Assembly: GCA_016840695.1 (NCBI GenBank)
Contig: JAEORV010000046.1
Location: 1 to 8,483 of the forward strand
Source of the DNA: Promethearchaeota archaeon
GTDB taxonomy: Archaea; Asgardarchaeota; Lokiarchaeia; Sigyniarchaeales; SOKP01
Direction of reading: 5' to 3'
DNA: 8,483 bases
How positions within the stretch are numbered: the first letter of the stretch is position 1; each line of letters begins with the position of its first letter. The notes beneath the pieces were generated by a model. It worked only from the letters and a program-made list of their open reading frames with translations. It was not told where the DNA came from and made no database searches. This document shows positions 5,658 through 8,483 of the stretch, piece by piece. The position numbers and the translations under genes are program-made.

Positions 5658-8483
5658 CTAATCCCTAAATAGATCTAAAAATCTATCCCAGATATTTTTA
5701 TCCTCTTGCTCGCTAATCTCTTTAATCACAACTTTATCTAACTCAATAGCCGGAGTTAGCAATATATATTGAACTGATGAAGGATGATTTTTATGCGAAA
5801 TAAATGATACAGGGTCTGAATTTTCGCTTGGCATAGCTTCATCTACCTGCTTTTGGATGTCTTCATTCGCCTCATCAATTCCATCCTTAAACTCCTCTTG
5901 TCCATCAATTAGCTTTTGGGTTTCGCTTGGCAATGTCTTTACTCCAAGATAATAACTATTCATTCCACTTGAAAGCTCTGAAACACCTGCAGCATAAGCA
6001 ATTGCTCCATTATGAATATCTTCAACTCCACCTGTCGGAGAGGCAAAAATCGCTTGGACTCCGTAATCAAAAGCACTGTAGTCGGCATTTAGAGATGAAA
6101 TCCCTACTGTAAACGATTCAAGCCCTGTATCAAGCATAAAAGCTCCTCCGCCATCTATAGTATAATCATCAATAATACCTTGAGCAAATGCAACAGCGTT
6201 TGGATCAGTGCTGTATTCAACAATGTTTTTAGCATTTATAATTAATTGGTCAAACCATTGAGTATATCCACTAGCTAAATTGCCGCCTTCAGTATCCAAA
6301 TCTGCAATACCATCTTTGATTTTATTTGAGGTTGCTGCAATATCGAGTTGCTCAAGTCCGGCTTTATAACTTCCAATTCCTGCAGCCATGTCCTTTGCAC
6401 CTTTCTCTAAACCATCCAAACCATTATTAATTCTTTTTGCATTACTCGAAACACTGTTTAGCCCACTTTTCAAATCTTTTGTGCCATCAACCATTTCATC
6501 CATGCCGTCTGACATCTCATCGAATCCATCCTCAATTTCATCCAGGCTGTCTTGAATATTATCCGGAACTGTAATTTCCCCTTTAAGTAAAGTGATATTT
6601 ATTCCGCTCATCTCAAAGGCCTCTGCATCAAACGATACTCTGAATGTTGCATCACTTCCCTCTAAAATCGTATATGACAGCGTCATTGATTTGCCTACAA
6701 CAACTTTCGTAGCATTTTTGTTTTCTAGATTTTTAACTTTATCTAAATCCAAGTTCAATGCAATCTGAGCCATAATATCTCTTCTTATATTTTCCGGACA
6801 TTTTTCATTTTGGTCAACGTCGATCTGAATGTTTATTCTACCATCTTTACCTGCTAACTCTTCTGCATTCAGTTTCTTACCGTTTAAATAATATTTGATA
6901 TCAAAAGTAAACGGCAGTTCTTTTTCGACTGTGCCCTGATAATAAAACCCATTTTCATATTGATCACTACTTTCCCAAATTACTTTGTCGCCATCAATAA
7001 CCGGCAATTCCGATCCAACGAGATTTTGTATACTAAGATAAGTTCCGTAATCAATAAGCTGATTCTCATTTCCAGAAGAATATAGTCTGTTTACAACATT
7101 AATTCTAGAAACACTCCCATCATAATTAAGTTCTGCATAGATCGTTTCATCTTTAATAGTTTGAGCATTCGAAATTGATGGTATGAATGTCAAAAATATT
7201 ATAAGGAGCAATGACAAAACTTTAAATCTTGCTCTTTTTCTATCTTTAGCGTTGTTTTCTTTTTTCATCGCTTTCACCTTTTTCCTATTCTGTTTATTTA
7301 TCTCGTTCCCAGGCCAACCTAACGTGGTATAGCCTATTAATTTGTCAAAAACGACTAACAGTTGAGGTAGCGCCAGCATAACCATTGCTCCACTTATAAG
7401 TGCTCCACGCCCAATTAACATCCCCATTATGCTCATAGAAGGTTGATCGAATACTACTCCTATGATTATTCCAGCTGCTCCTAATATTGTTGCTGATGTA
7501 AATATGGAATGTCCCGCCTGGGCAATTGCTTCGACTGCCGCTTCATGCGAATCCAGCATTTTCCTGCTTTCTTTATATCTATTCGTTAATAAAATCGCAT
7601 AATCAATCGTCGCACCAAGCTGCATTGAGCTTACTATCAAATAACCGATAAACAACATCTCTGTACCCAAGTAATATGGTATCGCCATATTCATCCAAAT
7701 TGAGGCTTGAATTATGAATAACAAGAGAAGCGGAAGTAAAATTGATTTAAATGTTAAAAGCAAAACCAATCCGACAGCGACCATCGATATTGTGTTTACG
7801 ACCTTAAAATCCTTTTCGCTGACCATTTTAATATCATAGGTGCTTGGTGTTTGTCCTGTAATATAGTATTCATCATAATATTTATCTGCAGTTGAAAGTA
7901 TGTCTTCAAGCGCTGTGAAAGCTTTCTCACTTTCAACATCTGTATTAAGGTTGATAAAATATCTTGAATAATTCTCTGAAATAAATTGGTCTTTTAATGC
8001 TTCGGGTATCATATAATCTGGAATGGTTACATCTACGAGTGAATACATACCAGATAGATCTGCAACACTTTCTAAATCTGTAATATCATCTGCCATCTTT
8101 GCTTCTGCAACTCTATCATCATTTGGAATAATAAGCATTGTCATATTCTGGCTTCCAAAGACATCTGAAACCATTTGAGTTGCGGCTTTATCCTCTTCTG
8201 ATGCCTGAGAACTCTCTGCTCCAAAAACAAAGAGATTCTTGCTTTGTCCCATAAACGCCAATGCTGCTATCAACACCACAAATACAATAACGACATATCT
8301 CCCCTTTTCTAAGATCTTTTCCATTTTACCGAAAGAGGGAAGAAAGTGCTTATGGGCCGTTTTCTTAATTGGTTTTTCTGAAAGTAGCACGAGAACAGGA
8401 AGCAAAGTCAATATAGTAATCATACTCAGCAAAATTCCTTTTGCCAGCACAAAACCCATATCGAAACCAATTCGAAAGCTCAT
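5658..8483 (-). CDS. MMPL/RND-type permease fused to a secreted YhgE/Pip-like domain (N-terminus outside window)
   Basis: The frame is open to the right edge and 941 residues are visible. The ATG at the edge is probably internal, because the visible start matches the middle of an MMPL permease (IGFDMGFVLAKGILLS is the last helix region of the first transmembrane bundle). Helices lie at about residues 12-34 and 63-79, an extracellular domain at about 82-225, then five more helices at about 229-375 including GATIDYAILLTNRY (290-303). A cytoplasmic Lys/Arg-rich linker (380-420) is followed by a hydrophobic segment (421-435) ending SNAQT, which looks like a signal peptide. The remaining 500 residues are extracellular: a beta-rich domain, then at about 640-700 a Gly/Asp/Leu pseudo-heptad region (DGMDEM, DGTKDL, NNGLDG) typical of YhgE/Pip proteins, then more helical repeats, ending IWDRFLDLFRD with no C-terminal helix. 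The likely role is export of lipids or hydrophobic compounds, or surface-protein secretion; the substrate is unknown. Confidence 0.88.
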   Translation of the reverse strand: MSFRIGFDMGFVLAKGILLSMITILTLLPVLVLLSEKPIKKTAHKHFLPSFGKMEKILEKGRYVVIVFVVLIAALAFMGQSKNLFVFGAESSQASEEDKAATQMVSDVFGSQNMTMLIIPNDDRVAEAKMADDITDLESVADLSGMYSLVDVTIPDYMIPEALKDQFISENYSRYFINLNTDVESEKAFTALEDILSTADKYYDEYYITGQTPSTYDIKMVSEKDFKVVNTISMVAVGLVLLLTFKSILLPLLLLFIIQASIWMNMAIPYYLGTEMLFIGYLIVSSMQLGATIDYAILLTNRYKESRKMLDSHEAAVEAIAQAGHSIFTSATILGAAGIIIGVVFDQPSMSIMGMLIGRGALISGAMVMLALPQLLVVFDKLIGYTTLGWPGNEINKQNRKKVKAMKKENNAKDRKRARFKVLSLLLIIFLTFIPSISNAQTIKDETIYAELNYDGSVSRINVVNRLYSSGNENQLIDYGTYLSIQNLVGSELPVIDGDKVIWESSDQYENGFYYQGTVEKELPFTFDIKYYLNGKKLNAEELAGKDGRINIQIDVDQNEKCPENIRRDIMAQIALNLDLDKVKNLENKNATKVVVGKSMTLSYTILEGSDATFRVSFDAEAFEMSGINITLLKGEITVPDNIQDSLDEIEDGFDEMSDGMDEMVDGTKDLKSGLNSVSSNAKRINNGLDGLEKGAKDMAAGIGSYKAGLEQLDIAATSNKIKDGIADLDTEGGNLASGYTQWFDQLIINAKNIVEYSTDPNAVAFAQGIIDDYTIDGGGAFMLDTGLESFTVGISSLNADYSAFDYGVQAIFASPTGGVEDIHNGAIAYAAGVSELSSGMNSYYLGVKTLPSETQKLIDGQEEFKDGIDEANEDIQKQVDEAMPSENSDPVSFISHKNHPSSVQYILLTPAIELDKVVIKEISEQEDKNIWDRFLDLFRD
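7275..7283 (-). promoter_or_regulatory. Internal ribosome binding site and start within the permease frame
   Basis: AAAAAGGTG on the - strand lies six bases before an in-frame ATG at 7266-7268 (residue 406 of the visible protein). Starting there would give a 536-residue protein (7268 to 5658) with a Lys/Arg-rich N-terminus, a hydrophobic core and an SNA-QT cleavage-like site, a textbook signal peptide. The extracellular YhgE/Pip-like domain could therefore also be made as a separate exported protein. Confidence 0.4.

Noticed and set aside
1..8483. CRISPR array, insertion-sequence ends, riboswitch or rRNA
   Set aside because: No regularly spaced repeats, transposase, paired terminal repeats or recognisable structured leader were seen.

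Overview
The window looks like a low-GC Gram-positive bacterium (Bacillota, probably an anaerobic clostridial lineage). The DNA is AT-rich, ribosome binding sites are strong GGAGG types, one start is GTG, and the large right-hand membrane protein joins an MMPL/RND-type permease to a YhgE/Pip-like extracellular domain. No species can be named from the sequence alone.

Left part (1 to about 2950, + strand): the right end of an integrated mobile element. It holds the 3' part of an unrecognised, mostly helical cargo gene (1-915), a phage/ICE-type tyrosine recombinase (937-2095) split by a one-base excess in a run of eight C, and a two-helix membrane protein (2112-2807). After these come a pair of TTTTACCCCA repeats one helical turn apart (possible integrase arm sites), a terminator-like hairpin, and a sequence identical to the 3' end of a tRNA (acceptor strand CTTCGGC plus ACCA), which I read as the attR core. 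The intact tRNA gene (5' GCCGAAG, probably Leu) should lie at the far end of the element, left of the window.

Junction (2937-3238): a second copy of the tRNA 3' end occurs 185 bp after the first. Each copy is followed by a hairpin. This suggests two integration events in tandem, or the stump of an older element.

Middle (3239-4460, - strand): a very AT-rich island with an AbiH/SIR2-like gene (3410-4408), a probable anti-phage protein, followed by a short overlapping reading frame in two pieces. The pieces join exactly at a T TTA AAG heptamer, the form of a -1 ribosomal frameshift site. This pair is the best candidate here for an undescribed system, though a decayed small gene is the simpler explanation for the second part.

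Right part (4603-8483, - strand): probably resident chromosome. A large MMPL permease fused to a secreted YhgE/Pip-like domain (N-terminus outside the window) is followed 74 bp later by an extended short-chain dehydrogenase/epimerase, likely in one operon. The permease reading frame contains an internal ribosome binding site, ATG and signal peptide, so the extracellular half may also be made alone.
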